Notes: generated from the sequence alone by a model not told the origin. Counted from the first letter of the stretch, positions 32,509 to 44,963 are shown. The stretch: DNA of 64,000 nt from Massilia timonae CCUG 45783 (GCF_000315425.1 NZ_JH992923.1:1011613-1075612); one strand, 5' to 3'. Numbers and translations are program-made.

Positions 32509-33294
32509 TTACTGTGCGATCTTCGCCGGATCCAGTTCGACCCAGGTCGGCGCGTGGTCGCTCGGCTTTTCGCGGCCGCGCACGAACTTGTCGACCCCGG
32601 CGTCCTTCAGCGCCGGCTGCAGCCTGGGGCTGAGCAGCAGGTGATCGATGCGGATGCCGGCGTCGCGCCCGAAGGCGTTGCGGAAGTAATCCCAGAAGGT
32701 GTAGATCGTCTCGTCCGGGTGGACGGCGCGCAGCGAGTCGAGCCAGCCCTGGTCGATCAGGCGCTCGAAGGCGGCGCGGGTCTCGGGACGGAACAGGGCG
32801 TCGTCGACCCAGCGCTCGGGCTTGTAGACGTCGCGCTCGGTCGGGATGACGTTGAAGTCGCCGGCCAGCACCGCCGGTATGCCTTGCGCCAGCAGTTCGA
32901 GGCCGCGCAGGCGCAGGCGCTCCATCCAGGCCAGCTTGTAGTCGAACTTGGGTCCCGGCGCCGGGTTCCCGTTCGGCAGGTAGAGGCCGGCGATCAGGAT
33001 GCCCTTGTAGACCGCCTCGATGTAGCGGCTTTGCTCGTCGGTTTCGTCGCCCGGCAGGCCGCGCTGCACCTCTTGCGCCGGCTCGCGCGTGAGGATCGCC
33101 ACGCCGTTCCAGCTTTTCTGGCCGTGCCAGAGCGCGTGGTAGCCGGCGTCCTGGATCGCCTGGAGCGGGAACTTGTCTTGCGGCGCCTTGAGTTCCTGCA
33201 GGCAGACGACGTCGGGCTGGCGCTCGCCGAGGTACTGGACGAGGGCGTCCAGCCGGCTGTTGATGCTGTTGACATTGTAGGTTACGACGAGCAT
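32509..33294 (-). CDS. xthA: Exodeoxyribonuclease III (AP endonuclease family)
   Basis: The 261-residue base-excision-repair enzyme starts with VVTYNVNSINSRLDAL. The metal-binding Glu is in VCLQELKAP. Other motifs are AGLYLPNGNP, the catalytic AGDFNVIPTERD, IDHLLLSP and the terminal SDHAPTWVEL (His/Asp catalytic pair). The length is normal for XthA. GGAGA lies upstream of the ATG at 33294. It is divergent from the ABC transporter operon. Confidence 0.95.
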   Translation of the reverse strand: MLVVTYNVNSINSRLDALVQYLGERQPDVVCLQELKAPQDKFPLQAIQDAGYHALWHGQKSWNGVAILTREPAQEVQRGLPGDETDEQSRYIEAVYKGILIAGLYLPNGNPAPGPKFDYKLAWMERLRLRGLELLAQGIPAVLAGDFNVIPTERDVYKPERWVDDALFRPETRAAFERLIDQGWLDSLRAVHPDETIYTFWDYFRNAFGRDAGIRIDHLLLSPRLQPALKDAGVDKFVRGREKPSDHAPTWVELDPAKIAQ

Positions 33295-33472
33295 GGCTTC
33301 TCCGATCGGGTTGAGGTAATTATGACAACAATTTCTTGTGGTCGGCGCACGGCTAGCATCGCCGGCGCCACGCTATATGAGTTTTTCGACATTTTCTTAT
33401 GGCAAATTAGTCGTTTTTCGATATAAGCGTTTGTTCTATACTCGCAAGATCGACATCCTAGCCGGAGCATCA

Positions 33473-34303
33473 ATGTTCACTCGCCGTCACCTTATCCTGA
33501 GCACCTTCGCCCTGGGCGTCTCGCTGTCCGCCGGCCTGGCGCACGCCGACCAGCTGGCCGACATCAAGAAAAAGGGGCAGATCGTGTTCGGCGTGCTCGG
33601 CACCGATGAACCGAACAGCTTCATCGACCCGACATCGCGCCAGCTGGTCGGCTACGAGATCGACATCGCCAATGCGGTGGCGAAGAAGCTGGGCGTGAAA
33701 CCGGTGTTCAAGCAGATCTCCGTCGCCGCCCGCATTCCCGAGCTGCAGCAGGGCCACGTCGACATCCTGGCCGCTTCGCTCACCCACAACAAGGAGCGCG
33801 AATCGCAGGTCGATTTCGCGCTGACCTACTTCGTGACCGGTTCCAAGGTCATGGTGCGCGCGGCCAGCGGCATCACCGGCTTGCCGCAACTGGCCGGCAA
33901 GAAGGTGCTGACCGTGCGCGGCGGCACCCAGGAAACGAATATCCGCAAGGCGGTGCCGAACGTCGAGGTGGTGACGTTCGAGAACACCCAGCAAGCCTTC
34001 CAGGCGCTGCGCCAGGGGAAAGGCGTCGCCTACGTCAACGACGAATCCTCGCTGCTGTCCGACTACGGCAAGCTGGGCCCGGCCGCCAAGGGCTTCACGA
34101 TCCTGGCGCCGTCGATCGGCAACGAGCCGCTCGCGCTCGGCCTGCGCAAGGGCGAGAAGGGCCTCAAGGCGGTGGTCGACCAGACCCTGCGCGATCTGGA
34201 AAGCAGCGGCGCCGCCCAGCAGCTGTTCAATAAATGGTATGGCCCCGGCACCCGCACCAACCTCGCCAAGCGCAGCTTCAAGATTCACACCGACCAGATC
34301 TGA
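33473..34303 (+). CDS. Polar amino acid ABC transporter, periplasmic binding protein
   Basis: The 276-residue SBP family 3 protein has a signal peptide (MFTRRHLILSTFALGVSLSAGLAHA). Family blocks are GQIVFGVLGTDEPNSF, GYEIDIANAVAKKLGV, ARIPELQQGHVDILAASLTH and GKKVLTVRGGTQE. It captures an amino acid in the periplasm for the two permeases and the ATPase that follow. GGAG precedes the ATG at 33473. A TATACT at 33437-33442 is a candidate -10 box. The ligand class (Glu/Asp, His or cystine) cannot be settled by eye. Confidence 0.93.
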   Translation: MFTRRHLILSTFALGVSLSAGLAHADQLADIKKKGQIVFGVLGTDEPNSFIDPTSRQLVGYEIDIANAVAKKLGVKPVFKQISVAARIPELQQGHVDILAASLTHNKERESQVDFALTYFVTGSKVMVRAASGITGLPQLAGKKVLTVRGGTQETNIRKAVPNVEVVTFENTQQAFQALRQGKGVAYVNDESSLLSDYGKLGPAAKGFTILAPSIGNEPLALGLRKGEKGLKAVVDQTLRDLESSGAAQQLFNKWYGPGTRTNLAKRSFKIHTDQI

Positions 34304-34311
34304 GCCTGGTC

Positions 34312-35004
34312 TTGCTCTTCGATCCGACCATCCTGCAGTCCGGCGAGTACCACGACTGGCTGGTGCAGGGCTTCATCCTGTCGATCCAGCTGACCGTCAT
34401 CAGCTTCGCCTTCGCGCTGCCCTTCGGCGCGCTGGTGGCGCTGATGCGCACCTCGACCTTCGCGCCGCTGCGCGCGCTCGGCGCGACGCTGGTCGAGGCG
34501 ATCCGCAACGTGCCGCTGCTGGCGCACCTGCTGTTCTGGTACTTCGCGTTCCCCGAACTGCTGCCGGAGTCCGCGCGCGAAGTCCTGTACGCGAACAACC
34601 CCGAAGTGGTCTGCGCCGTCATCGCATTGACGCTGTACGCCGGCGTGCACATGGCCGAGGACATCCGCAGCGGCATCCGCGCGGTGCCCGCGACCCAGCT
34701 CGAGGCCGCGCGTTCGCTGGGCCTGGGGCGGGTGGCCGCGGTGCGCCTGGTGCTGCTGCCGCAGGCGCTGCGCGCCTCGGTGCCGCCGCTGCTGTCGCAG
34801 ACCGTCAACCTGTGGAAGGACACGAGCGTGGCCACCGTCATCGGCGCCGCGGAGTTGATGTACCAGGCCGCGCGCGTGGAAACGGCCAGTTTTCGCAGCC
34901 TGGAGGCGTTCACCTTCGCCACGCTGGCCTACCTGACGGTCTCGCTCGTGATCTCGCTGCTCGCTTACCTGTTCCAGCGCCGCTATCCGGTGAGGACGGC
35001 CTGA
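34312..35004 (+). CDS. Amino acid ABC transporter permease 1 (HisM/GltJ-like)
   Basis: About 230 residues, with several transmembrane segments (FILSIQLTVISFAFALPFGAL, LAHLLFWYFAFPEL) and the cytoplasmic EAA loop (EDIRSGIRAVPATQLEAARSLGLG) that docks on the ATPase. No ATG is available near the conserved N-terminus. A TTG at 34312 or CTG at 34306, directly after the SBP stop, is the best start. A frame from 34234 would overlap the SBP by 70 bp with a nonsense-like N-terminus. Confidence 0.85.
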   Translation: MLFDPTILQSGEYHDWLVQGFILSIQLTVISFAFALPFGALVALMRTSTFAPLRALGATLVEAIRNVPLLAHLLFWYFAFPELLPESAREVLYANNPEVVCAVIALTLYAGVHMAEDIRSGIRAVPATQLEAARSLGLGRVAAVRLVLLPQALRASVPPLLSQTVNLWKDTSVATVIGAAELMYQAARVETASFRSLEAFTFATLAYLTVSLVISLLAYLFQRRYPVRTA

Positions 35005-35014
35005 AAGACGACGG

Positions 35015-35707
35015 ATGCTCGAACTGATCGATACCTACTGGCTGTACTTCCTGGTCGGCCAATATCCTGAAGGGCCGCTCGGCGGCCTGGTGCTGACCAT
35101 CCTGCTGTCGGGCGCCGCGCTGGTGCTGGCGATGCCGCTCGGCCTGCTGCTCGGCATTGCCCGCGTCAGCCCGTATCGCGCGATCAGCCTGCCGGTGGCC
35201 GGCCTGGTGCAGGTGGTGCGCGCCGTGCCGCTGCTGCTGGTGCTGTTCTGGGTGTATTTCTTCCTGCCCGCCGTCACCGGCGTCAAGACCTCGCAGGCGA
35301 CCACGATGCTGATGGTGCTGGTGGTGTTCGACAGCGTCTACCTGGCCGAGATCGTGGCCGCCGGCCTGCGCGCGTTGCCCAAGGGGCAGCTGGAGAGCGC
35401 CCGTTCGCTGGGCCTGGGCTATGGCGCCGCGCTGCGCCACGTGGTGCTGCCGCAGACCCTGCGCCATGGCCTGCCGTCGATCGTCAACCAGCTGGTCTCG
35501 ACCATCAAGGCGACCTCGCTCGGCTACATCATCGGTCTGTCGGAAGTGTCGTTCATCGCCACCCAGATCAATACCCTGGTGTTCACCCGGGCGGTGGAGG
35601 TGTACCTGATCCTGGCGCTGACCTATTTCATCCTGTGTTTCGGCCTGTCCCGCCTGGCCTTCCTGCTCGAGCGGCGCCTGCAGCGCCACAGTGCGCAAGC
35701 TTCATGA
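35015..35707 (+). CDS. Amino acid ABC transporter permease 2 (HisQ/GltK-like)
   Basis: The 230-residue membrane protein, starting [20 protein letters not shown], has about five hydrophobic segments and the EAA loop [25 protein letters not shown]. With the preceding permease it forms the heterodimeric channel. It sits 10 bp after permease 1 and 13 bp before the ATPase gene, all on one strand. Confidence 0.92.
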   Translation: MLELIDTYWLYFLVGQYPEGPLGGLVLTILLSGAALVLAMPLGLLLGIARVSPYRAISLPVAGLVQVVRAVPLLLVLFWVYFFLPAVTGVKTSQATTMLMVLVVFDSVYLAEIVAAGLRALPKGQLESARSLGLGYGAALRHVVLPQTLRHGLPSIVNQLVSTIKATSLGYIIGLSEVSFIATQINTLVFTRAVEVYLILALTYFILCFGLSRLAFLLERRLQRHSAQAS

Positions 35708-35720
35708 AAGTCCACCAACG

Positions 35721-36446
<726 letters not shown>

Positions 36447-36449
<3 letters not shown>

Positions 36450-36486
36450 GCGAGGCTAGGCGAGACCAGGCGAGACTAGGCGAGAC
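36447..36486. repeat. Four tandem decamers
   Basis: Four consecutive 10-bp units, TAGGCGAGGC, TAGGCGAGAC, CAGGCGAGAC and TAGGCGAGAC, start on the stop codon of the ABC ATPase. They form a short direct-repeat tract, not a hairpin or CRISPR. Copy number may vary between strains. Confidence 0.85.
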
Positions 36487-36535
36487 GCCCCGCTGGTATG
36501 ATGGAGCCCCACGGCTTCGATCACAGGACAGCGGC

Positions 36536-36952
36536 ATGGCGCACCAATCCATCCTCGAGTTTTCCACGGGCGGCCGCGGCACCCGCGACATCACGCGCGA
36601 CGTCGCCGCCGTGGTCGCCGCATCCGGCGTGCAATGCGGCCTGGCCCATGTATTCGTGCAGCACACCAGCTGCTCGCTGCTGCTGACCGAGAATGCCGAC
36701 GGCGACGTGCGGCGCGACCTGGAAACCATCGTCGCGCGCCTGGCGCCGGACGGCGATCCGGCCTACCGCCACGACGCCGAAGGGCCGGACGATATGTCGG
36801 CCCACGGCCGCACCATGCTCACCGACACTGCGCTCACGATCCCGGTCGGGGCAGGGCGCATGCTGCTCGGCACCTGGCAGGGCATCTACCTGTGGGAACA
36901 CCGTACGGCCCCGCACCGGCGCCGCGTGGTCGTCACGGTGCTGGGCGACTGA
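36536..36952 (+). CDS. YjbQ/UPF0047 family protein
   Basis: The 138-residue protein belongs to the YjbQ family, often labelled secondary thiamine-phosphate synthase. The hallmark strand VFVQHTSCSLLLTENADGDV is present, followed by the conserved DMSAHGRTML and GTWQGIYLWEHR blocks. E. coli YjbQ has weak thiamine-phosphate synthase activity, and the physiological role is uncertain. The ATG at 36536 gives the family N-terminus (MAHQSILEF); a longer frame from 35816 merely overlaps the ABC ATPase in another frame. Confidence 0.9.
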   Translation: MAHQSILEFSTGGRGTRDITRDVAAVVAASGVQCGLAHVFVQHTSCSLLLTENADGDVRRDLETIVARLAPDGDPAYRHDAEGPDDMSAHGRTMLTDTALTIPVGAGRMLLGTWQGIYLWEHRTAPHRRRVVVTVLGD

Positions 36953-37063
36953 AACGTATGCATATTATGACGGCGGCATGGAATCCGCTCCCGGTGTAGA
37001 TCGGTGCCGCGACTTCTGGTAGTGTGAGGCGCTTGAGCTTCTTCACCTCCAGCCGGGAATTCC

Positions 37064-37603
37064 ATGAATGCCGCTTCCGCCAGCCGTCGCCGCATCCTCC
37101 TGACTCTGCTGGCGCTGTGCGCCGAACTGGTGCTACTGGCCCGCGAGCATCTGCATGGCGGCGTGCTGTCGCATCACCTGCTGGCCAATCCCGAGCTGCC
37201 TGCGGTGTCCAACTGGTGGGGCCTGCTGCTGGTGCCGCTGCTGACCTGGTGGACCGTCGGCAGGGTCGAGCGCCGCGCACGGCTTGCCGCCACTGGCGGG
37301 CTTTCGCGCAGGCCGGCTCCCCTCGTCGCCTTCCTGTGCGCGCTGGCCTACGGCGCCACGCTGGCGGCGCTGTTCGCGGCCGGCAGTCCCCTGGTCGACT
37401 ACGTCTTCTTCGGCCTGCTGGCGCTGGCCCTCGTGGTGCGCCTGTGGCATGCCGAATACCTGCTGGGCTTCGTGCTGGCCATGAATTTCGTGGCTGGGCC
37501 GATCCTGCCGGCCATGTTCGGGGCCGTCATCGCGCTGTTTTCATGGCTGGTGCATGCGGCGGGGCGCGCGTTGTGGCGCCGGCTGCGTCCGGGCGTGGCC
37601 TGA
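37064..37603 (+). CDS. Small integral membrane protein, unknown function
   Basis: The 179-residue protein has about five hydrophobic segments (LLTLLALCAELVLLA, GLLLVPLLTWWTVG, PLVAFLCALAYGATLAALFAA, YVFFGLLALALVV, FVLAMNFVAGPILPAMFGAVIALFSWLV). No motif or family is recognised. It stands alone on the plus strand between yjbQ and a hybrid kinase gene. Confidence 0.65.
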   Translation: MNAASASRRRILLTLLALCAELVLLAREHLHGGVLSHHLLANPELPAVSNWWGLLLVPLLTWWTVGRVERRARLAATGGLSRRPAPLVAFLCALAYGATLAALFAAGSPLVDYVFFGLLALALVVRLWHAEYLLGFVLAMNFVAGPILPAMFGAVIALFSWLVHAAGRALWRRLRPGVA

Positions 37604-37790
37604 GATAATCACTGGCTGCTACTATCTCGCACAAGACTGACCGCGCCGGCGTGATGGCCACGGCGCTGCGTTCGCGAGACGCGCGGCAAGCTTTCCAGGA
37701 CGTTCCGTGTGGCCGCAAGCGCCGCTTTGTTCCTATAATTGGTGGCCAGCCGGCATGTTCTCGGCCCGTTTCCGCCACCTCCAACTATCC

Positions 37791-39443
<1,653 letters not shown>

Positions 39444-39531
39444 AGGCGATGTTGCGCTGCAGCGCTGGCGTGCGCCGGCAAGGTCGCGGGGCAGGCAGAA
39501 TCTGTCCGATCAGTCGAGAAAGGACAGAACG

Positions 39532-40545
39532 ATGACTCAGCGTTACCAACCCATCACACGCCTGGGCCTGGGCGGCACCGGCCTGGGCGATATGTACCAC
39601 AAGACCAGCGAAGAGGCTGCGCAAGCCACCGTCGACGCCGCCTGGGACGCCGGCATCCGCTATGTCGACACCGCGCCGCACTACGGCGCCGGCCTGTCCG
39701 AGCACCGTTTCGGCCAGGCGCTGCGGCGCCGTCCGCGCAACGAATACACGCTGTCGTCCAAGGTCGGCCGCATCCTGGTGCCGAGCGAGACGCCCGAGAT
39801 CGCCGATCCCTTCGTGGGCGGCTTGCCGTTCCGGCGCGTCACCGACTACACGGCCGACGGCGCGCGCCGCTCGATCGAGGACAGCCTGCAGCGCATGGCG
39901 CTGTCGCACATCGACATCGTGTATGTGCACGACCTGTCGCCGGACCGCTTCAGCCAGGCCGAGTACGAGCACTACTACGCCATCGCGGCCGGCCGCGGCG
40001 GCGCCTTCGAAGGCCTGGTCAGGCTGCGCGAGGAGGGCGTGATCAAGGGCTGGGGCCTGGGCGTGAACACGGTCGACCCCTGCCTGCGCGCGCTGCGCGA
40101 CTCCGATCCCGACATCTTCCTGCTGGCCGGCCGCTACACGCTGATGGAAACCACGCCATTGGAAGAGTTGTTCCCGCTGTGCGAGGAACGCGGCGCGAAG
40201 GTGGTGCTGGGCGGGCCGTTCAATTCCGGTTTCCTGGCCGGCGGCCCGAACTACGACTACGGCCCGGCGGACGAGGACAAGATCGCCCGGCGCGAACGGC
40301 TGCGCCAGGTGGCCGCGCGCCACGGCGTCGACCTGCCGGCGGCGGCGCTGCAGTTCGGGCTGGCGCATCCGGTGGTGGCGGCGACCATTCCCGGCGCCAG
40401 CAGCGTGGCGCACCTGCAGCGCAACGCGGCGCTGATGGACATCGTCATCCCGCCGGCGTTCTGGGAAGAATTGAAGGCCGAGGGTTTGCTGGCGGCAGAG
40501 GCGCCGCTACCGAACGGCAAGCCGGCGCTGCAAGGCGCGGCTTAA
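39532..40545 (+). CDS. Aldo/keto reductase (D-threo-aldose 1-dehydrogenase-like)
   Basis: The 337-residue TIM-barrel NAD(P)H oxidoreductase shows the AKR tetrad: Asp and Tyr in [14 protein letters not shown], Lys in LSSKVGR and His in VYVHDLS. The nucleotide-binding end is [18 protein letters not shown]. Sequence features such as the PHYG block and the inserted [20 protein letters not shown] resemble sugar (L-fucose/D-threo-aldose) or pyridoxal dehydrogenases; the substrate is not determinable. Its stop overlaps the convergent pseudouridine synthase stop by 4 bp. Confidence 0.9.
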   Translation: MTQRYQPITRLGLGGTGLGDMYHKTSEEAAQATVDAAWDAGIRYVDTAPHYGAGLSEHRFGQALRRRPRNEYTLSSKVGRILVPSETPEIADPFVGGLPFRRVTDYTADGARRSIEDSLQRMALSHIDIVYVHDLSPDRFSQAEYEHYYAIAAGRGGAFEGLVRLREEGVIKGWGLGVNTVDPCLRALRDSDPDIFLLAGRYTLMETTPLEELFPLCEERGAKVVLGGPFNSGFLAGGPNYDYGPADEDKIARRERLRQVAARHGVDLPAAALQFGLAHPVVAATIPGASSVAHLQRNAALMDIVIPPAFWEELKAEGLLAAEAPLPNGKPALQGAA

Positions 40546-41288
40546 AACTGCTCGTCCGGGGCCAGGTAGCGCCACTGGCCTTCGGGCAGGTTGCCCAGCT
40601 TGACCTTGCCGATGCGCACGCGCTTGAGGCCCACGACCTTCAGCCCGACCATATCGCACATGCGCCGGATCTGGCGCTTCTTGCCCTCGCGCAGGGTAAA
40701 GCTCAGCTGATCCTCGTTCTGCCAGCGCACCTTGGCCGGCAATAGCGGCTTGCCGTCCATCCACAGGCCGTGGTTGAGCTTTTTCAGGTCGCTGTCGGGC
40801 AGCTTGCCCGGCTTCGTGTACTGCACCCGCACCAGGTATTCCTTGTCGACGCTGGTGGTCTCGCCGATCAGGTGCTTGGCGATGCGGCCGTCCTGCGACA
40901 GCACGAGCAGGCCCACCGAATCGATGTCCAGCCGGCCGCACGGCACCAGGCTGCGCAGCTGGGTCGGGTGGAACTGCTCCTTCGACGGGTCGTCCGCCCA
41001 GCGGTTCTCGGGCTTGATCAGGGCGACGGCCGGCGTGTAGCCATCCTCGGCCTGGCCGCTGACGTAGCCGACCGGCTTGTTGATCAGGATGGTCACGCGT
41101 TTCGATTGCTCGGCCGCGGCCTGGCGCTCGACCGTGATGCGCTGGTTCGGCAACACCTTGCTGCCCAGTTCCGAGACGACCTTGCCGTCCACCCGCACCC
41201 AGCCGCGGGCGATCCATTCATCGGCTTCGCGGCGCGAGCACAGGCCGAGTTCGGACATACGTTTGGAGAGGCGGAGCGGTTCGGTCAT
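40542..41288 (-). CDS. 23S rRNA pseudouridine synthase, RluF/RluB-type (RsuA family)
   Basis: The 248-residue enzyme has an N-terminal S4 RNA-binding domain ([21 protein letters not shown]) and a catalytic domain with the active Asp in [13 protein letters not shown]. Conserved [11 protein letters not shown] and the C-terminal [22 protein letters not shown] follow. RluF-like specificity (a U in 23S rRNA helix 74 region) is suggested by overall similarity but not proven. It is the last gene of a minus-strand group starting at map. Confidence 0.9.
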   Translation of the reverse strand: MTEPLRLSKRMSELGLCSRREADEWIARGWVRVDGKVVSELGSKVLPNQRITVERQAAAEQSKRVTILINKPVGYVSGQAEDGYTPAVALIKPENRWADDPSKEQFHPTQLRSLVPCGRLDIDSVGLLVLSQDGRIAKHLIGETTSVDKEYLVRVQYTKPGKLPDSDLKKLNHGLWMDGKPLLPAKVRWQNEDQLSFTLREGKKRQIRRMCDMVGLKVVGLKRVRIGKVKLGNLPEGQWRYLAPDEQF

Positions 41289-41318
41289 CGAGAAAGCTTT
41301 ACTGTAAAAAGGGGTGAA

Positions 41319-43901
41319 TCAAATCTTGAGGGCGTCGAGCAGGTCGGTCTCGAGCTGCACCTGGGTGCGCGGGTTGTTCAGGGCCGGGCCGTCGATCAGG
41401 AACACGTCCTCGACGCGCTCGCCCAGGGTCATGATCTTGGCCGTGTGCAGGTTCAGCCGGTAGCGCGCCAGCACGCTGGCGATCGCGTACAACAGGCCCA
41501 TGCGGTCGTTGGCGGCGATCGACAGCACGTGGAACTGGCCGCGCTCGTCCGGCCGCAGTTCGACCGTCGGCGTGATCGGGAAGGTGCGCGCCACCCGCGA
41601 CAGGCGTCCGCGCACCAGCGGCGGCAAGGCTTCCTGCGACAGCAGCTGGGAGCATAGCTCGTGCTCGATCAGGCTGATGATGTCGCGGTAGCTGCCGGCG
41701 AAGTTCTCGTCCGCCACCAGGAAGCTGTCCAGCGCATAGCCGTGGCGCGTGGTGTGGATCTTGGCGTCCAGGATGCTGAAGTTCTTGCGGTCGAAGTAGC
41801 TGCAGATGCGCGCGAACAGGTCGGGCTGGTCCTTGACGTAGACCGCCACCTGCAGCCCTTCGCCGATCGGCGCCAGGCGCGCCTTGACAACCGGCTTGTC
41901 ACTGTCGACCTTGTCGACCAGCGCGCGCGTCTGCCAGGCGATGTCGGAGGCGTCGTGGCGCAGGAAGTAGGCCACGTCGAGCTGCTTCCACAGCGCTTCG
42001 TGGGCGTTGGCGTCCAGGCCGAACAGGCGCAGGGTGGCCAGCGCTTCCTTCTGGCGCGTGCGCAGCTCGCGGTCGGCCGAATGCGGCTCGCCGCCCAGCA
42101 CGCGCAGGGTGACCTTGTACAGGTCTTCCAGCAGCTTGGCCTTCCAGGCGTTCCACACCTTGGGGCTGGTGCCGCGGATGTCGGCCACGGTCAGGAGGTA
42201 CAGCGCGGTCAGATGGCGCTCGTCCCTGACCACGGCGGCGAAGGCCTGGATCACGTCGGGGTCGGACAAGTCCTGCTTCTGCGCCACCGTCGACATGGTC
42301 AGGTGCTGCTCGACCAGGAACACCACCAGTTCGGTATCTTCTTCATTGATGCCGTGGTCGCGGCAGAACTGGCGCGCGTCATCCATGCCGAGCTTGGAGT
42401 GGTCGCCGCCGCGGCCCTTGGCGATGTCGTGGAACAGGGCCGCCACGTACAGCAGCCAGCGGTCGTGAAAGTCGGCGATCAGCTGGCTGCAGAACGGATA
42501 TTCGTGCGCGTGTTCCGGCATCGTGAAGCGGCGCAGGTTGCGGATCACCATCATGATGTGCTGGTCCACGGTGTACACGTGGAACAGGTCATGCTGCATC
42601 TGGCCGACGATCTTGCGGAAGGCCGGCAGGTAGCGGCCCAGGATGCCGAATTCGTTCATGCGGCGCAGCGCATGCACCAGGCCGCGCGGCGCCTGCAGCA
42701 CACGCAGGAACAGCGCCTTGTTCGCCGGGTCGGCGCGGAATGCCTCGTCGATCAAGGTGCGCGCATGCCACAGGGCGCGCGTGGCGCGCGCGCTCAATCC
42801 CTTGAGTTCGCGGCGCTCGGTCATCGCCACGAACAGCTCGAGGATGGCGGACGGGTGCTTTTCGAAGGTGTCGTCGGCCACCACGTCGATCAGGCTGCCC
42901 ACCTGGGTGAAGTGGGCGCTGATCGGGAAGGCCACCGCCGGCTGCGGGAACAGCTGGGCTTCGATGTTCTGCAGCAAAATCGTATTCAACTGGGTCACGG
43001 TCTTGGCGGCCCAGTAGTAACGCTGCATCAGGAATTCGCTGGCGCGGCGCGCGTCCGGCCCTTCGCCGCTGGCGGTGAGGCCCAGGGTGCCGGCGATCGC
43101 GGTCTGGACGTCGAACACCAGCCGGTCTTCGCGCCTTTTCGTATGCAGGTGCAGCCGGATGCGGATGTCCTTGAAGGCGCTTTCCTTTTCCAGCAGCTGG
43201 CGCGCCTCCATGCGCGTGATCAGGCCGCGCGTGGCGAGCTGGCCGAAGGTGTCGGCCAGGCCCGCGGCCTTGGCCACCCACAGGATCACCTGCAGGTCGC
43301 GCAGCGCGCCCGGGCTTTCTTTCACGTTCGGTTCGAGCGCGAAGGCGGTGTATTCGTACTTGGCGTGGCGCAGCCGCATCTCGGCGGTCTTGGCCTGGAA
43401 GAAGGCCTGCGGATCGAGGGCGTCGCGGTAGCGCCGCTGCAGTTCCTCGAACAGCGGCGCGCTGCCGGTGACCAGGCGCGCTTCCAGCAGGCTCGTTTGC
43501 ACGGTGATGTCGGCGGCGGACTCGCTCAGGCACTCGTCCACGGTGCGGATGCTGTGGCCGATTTCCAGGCCCAGGTCCCACAGCAGCTGGACCAGGCCTT
43601 CCAGGCGCGCCTGGGTGATGGCGTCGGCCGGCTGTCCCAGCAGGATCAGGAGGTCGACGTCGGAATAGGGGAACAGTTCGCCGCGCCCGTAGCCGCCCAC
43701 GCCCACCAGCGCGGTGTCGTCGGGCAGGCCGGCGGCCTGCCAGGCGTCGAGCAGGACGCCGTCGACCACCTGGCGCAGGCCGCGCAGGAGCTTCTCGGGC
43801 TTGCCGTCTTCCTGGAAGGCCTGGAACGCCAGCTGGCGTTCGGCCTTCAGGCGCTGGCGCAGGGTGGTGCGGGCGGTGTCGAGCAGGGCGGCCTGTCCCA
43901 T
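41319..43901 (-). CDS. glnD: [Protein-PII] uridylyltransferase / uridylyl-removing enzyme
   Basis: The 860-residue nitrogen sensor uridylylates or deuridylylates PII. The N-terminal nucleotidyltransferase motif is GVGGYGRGELFPYSDVDLLIL. A central HD domain (VYTVDQHIMMVIRNLRRF ... AALFHDIAKGRGGDHS) and two C-terminal ACT domains follow (VAVYVKDQPDLFARICSYFD and HVLSIAANDRMGLLYAIASV). ATG 43901 was chosen because AAGGAG lies just before it and the family N-terminus starts there; a longer frame to 44351 would overlap map. It is 11 bp downstream of map. Confidence 0.96.
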   Translation of the reverse strand: MGQAALLDTARTTLRQRLKAERQLAFQAFQEDGKPEKLLRGLRQVVDGVLLDAWQAAGLPDDTALVGVGGYGRGELFPYSDVDLLILLGQPADAITQARLEGLVQLLWDLGLEIGHSIRTVDECLSESAADITVQTSLLEARLVTGSAPLFEELQRRYRDALDPQAFFQAKTAEMRLRHAKYEYTAFALEPNVKESPGALRDLQVILWVAKAAGLADTFGQLATRGLITRMEARQLLEKESAFKDIRIRLHLHTKRREDRLVFDVQTAIAGTLGLTASGEGPDARRASEFLMQRYYWAAKTVTQLNTILLQNIEAQLFPQPAVAFPISAHFTQVGSLIDVVADDTFEKHPSAILELFVAMTERRELKGLSARATRALWHARTLIDEAFRADPANKALFLRVLQAPRGLVHALRRMNEFGILGRYLPAFRKIVGQMQHDLFHVYTVDQHIMMVIRNLRRFTMPEHAHEYPFCSQLIADFHDRWLLYVAALFHDIAKGRGGDHSKLGMDDARQFCRDHGINEEDTELVVFLVEQHLTMSTVAQKQDLSDPDVIQAFAAVVRDERHLTALYLLTVADIRGTSPKVWNAWKAKLLEDLYKVTLRVLGGEPHSADRELRTRQKEALATLRLFGLDANAHEALWKQLDVAYFLRHDASDIAWQTRALVDKVDSDKPVVKARLAPIGEGLQVAVYVKDQPDLFARICSYFDRKNFSILDAKIHTTRHGYALDSFLVADENFAGSYRDIISLIEHELCSQLLSQEALPPLVRGRLSRVARTFPITPTVELRPDERGQFHVLSIAANDRMGLLYAIASVLARYRLNLHTAKIMTLGERVEDVFLIDGPALNNPRTQVQLETDLLDALKI

Positions 43902-43912
43902 GGGCGGCTCCT

Positions 43913-44758
43913 TCAGGCCGCGGCCAGGGTCGGCACCGCGCCCGGGTTCAGGAGCGGCAGCACGATGGCCGGCGGCGGCGGGCTGCCGGCCGACATGGTC
44001 AGCACCTCGACCCCGGTCTCGGTGACCAGCACCGTGTGTTCCCACTGGGCCGACAGGCTGCGATCCTTGGTCTTGATGGTCCAGCCGTCCGGCATTTCCT
44101 TGATGTCGCGGCGGCCGGCGTTGATCATCGGCTCGATGGTGAAGATCATGCCGGGTTTGAGCTCTTCCAGGGTGCCGGGACGGCCGTAGTGCAGCACCTG
44201 CGGCTCTTCGTGGAACACGCGGCCCACGCCGTGGCCGCAGAACTCGCGCACCACGCTGTAGCCGGCCTTTTCGGCGTGCTGCTGGATCGCATGGCCGATG
44301 TCGCCCAGGCGCTTGCCCGGCTTGACCGCGGCGATGCCCAGCCACATGCACTCGAAGGTGATCTCGGACAGGCGGCGCGCCATGATCGACGGCTCGCCGA
44401 CCAGGAACATGCGGCTGTTGTCGCCGTGGTAGCCGTCCTTGGTGATCGGCGTGATGTCGATGTTGAGCGCATCGCCCGATTTCAGCACGCGATCGCCCGG
44501 GATGCCGTGGCAGATCACGTCGTTGAGCGAGGTGCAGATCGAGCCGGGGAAGGGCGGGTAGCCGGGCGGGGCGTAGTTCAGGGTCGCCGGGGTCGTGCCC
44601 TGGACGTTGACCATGTATTCATACGCCAGGCGGTCGAGTTCGCCGGTGGTGACGCCGGGCTTCACGAACGGGGTGATATAGTCGAGCACTTCCGAGCCGA
44701 GGCGGCAGGCGACGCGCATGCCTTCGATTTCTTCGGGAGTTTTGGGAGTGGATGCCAT
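43913..44758 (-). CDS. map: Methionine aminopeptidase, type I
   Basis: The 281-residue enzyme removes initiator methionine. Metal-site blocks are all present: NDVICHGIPGD (His), LNIDITPITKDGYHGDNSRMF (two Asp), FCGHGVGRVFHEEP (His), FTIEPMIN (Glu) and the terminal Glu in WEHTVLVTETG. The tail of about 25 residues (PPPPAIVLPLLNPGAVPTLAAA) is longer than in E. coli Map. It is divergent from rpsB, the classic map-rpsB arrangement, and probably cotranscribed with glnD. Confidence 0.96.
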   Translation of the reverse strand: MASTPKTPEEIEGMRVACRLGSEVLDYITPFVKPGVTTGELDRLAYEYMVNVQGTTPATLNYAPPGYPPFPGSICTSLNDVICHGIPGDRVLKSGDALNIDITPITKDGYHGDNSRMFLVGEPSIMARRLSEITFECMWLGIAAVKPGKRLGDIGHAIQQHAEKAGYSVVREFCGHGVGRVFHEEPQVLHYGRPGTLEELKPGMIFTIEPMINAGRRDIKEMPDGWTIKTKDRSLSAQWEHTVLVTETGVEVLTMSAGSPPPPAIVLPLLNPGAVPTLAAA

Positions 44759-44869
44759 AGGGATTCTTATCCTGCAGTAGTCGATGCCATAAGTCTGGGC
44801 AATAAGGGTTCATTATAGAGGAAACATTCCTTCCTCAGGGCGGACCCCATCGCCACTCCCACGTCACGC

Positions 44870-44898
44870 TTGAACAAAACGGCAAATCCCGCTAGAAT
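44870..44898 (+). promoter_or_regulatory. Sigma70 promoter of the rpsB operon
   Basis: TTGAAC (44870-44875) and TAGAAT (44893-44898) are separated by exactly 17 nt. Initiation near 44905 would give a leader of about 125 nt containing the hairpin at 44964-45008. Confidence 0.75.
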
Positions 44899-44963
44899 CT
44901 CGGGTTGCTCGGATTCGCATCGAGCAATGTTGTAAAAAGCATCTTTTATTTTATTGAAATCGC

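Noticed and set aside
41661..44189. An 842-codon plus-strand open frame opposite glnD
   Set aside because: It is a shadow of glnD and map. The composition is repetitive Val/Gln/His/Gly with no domain.
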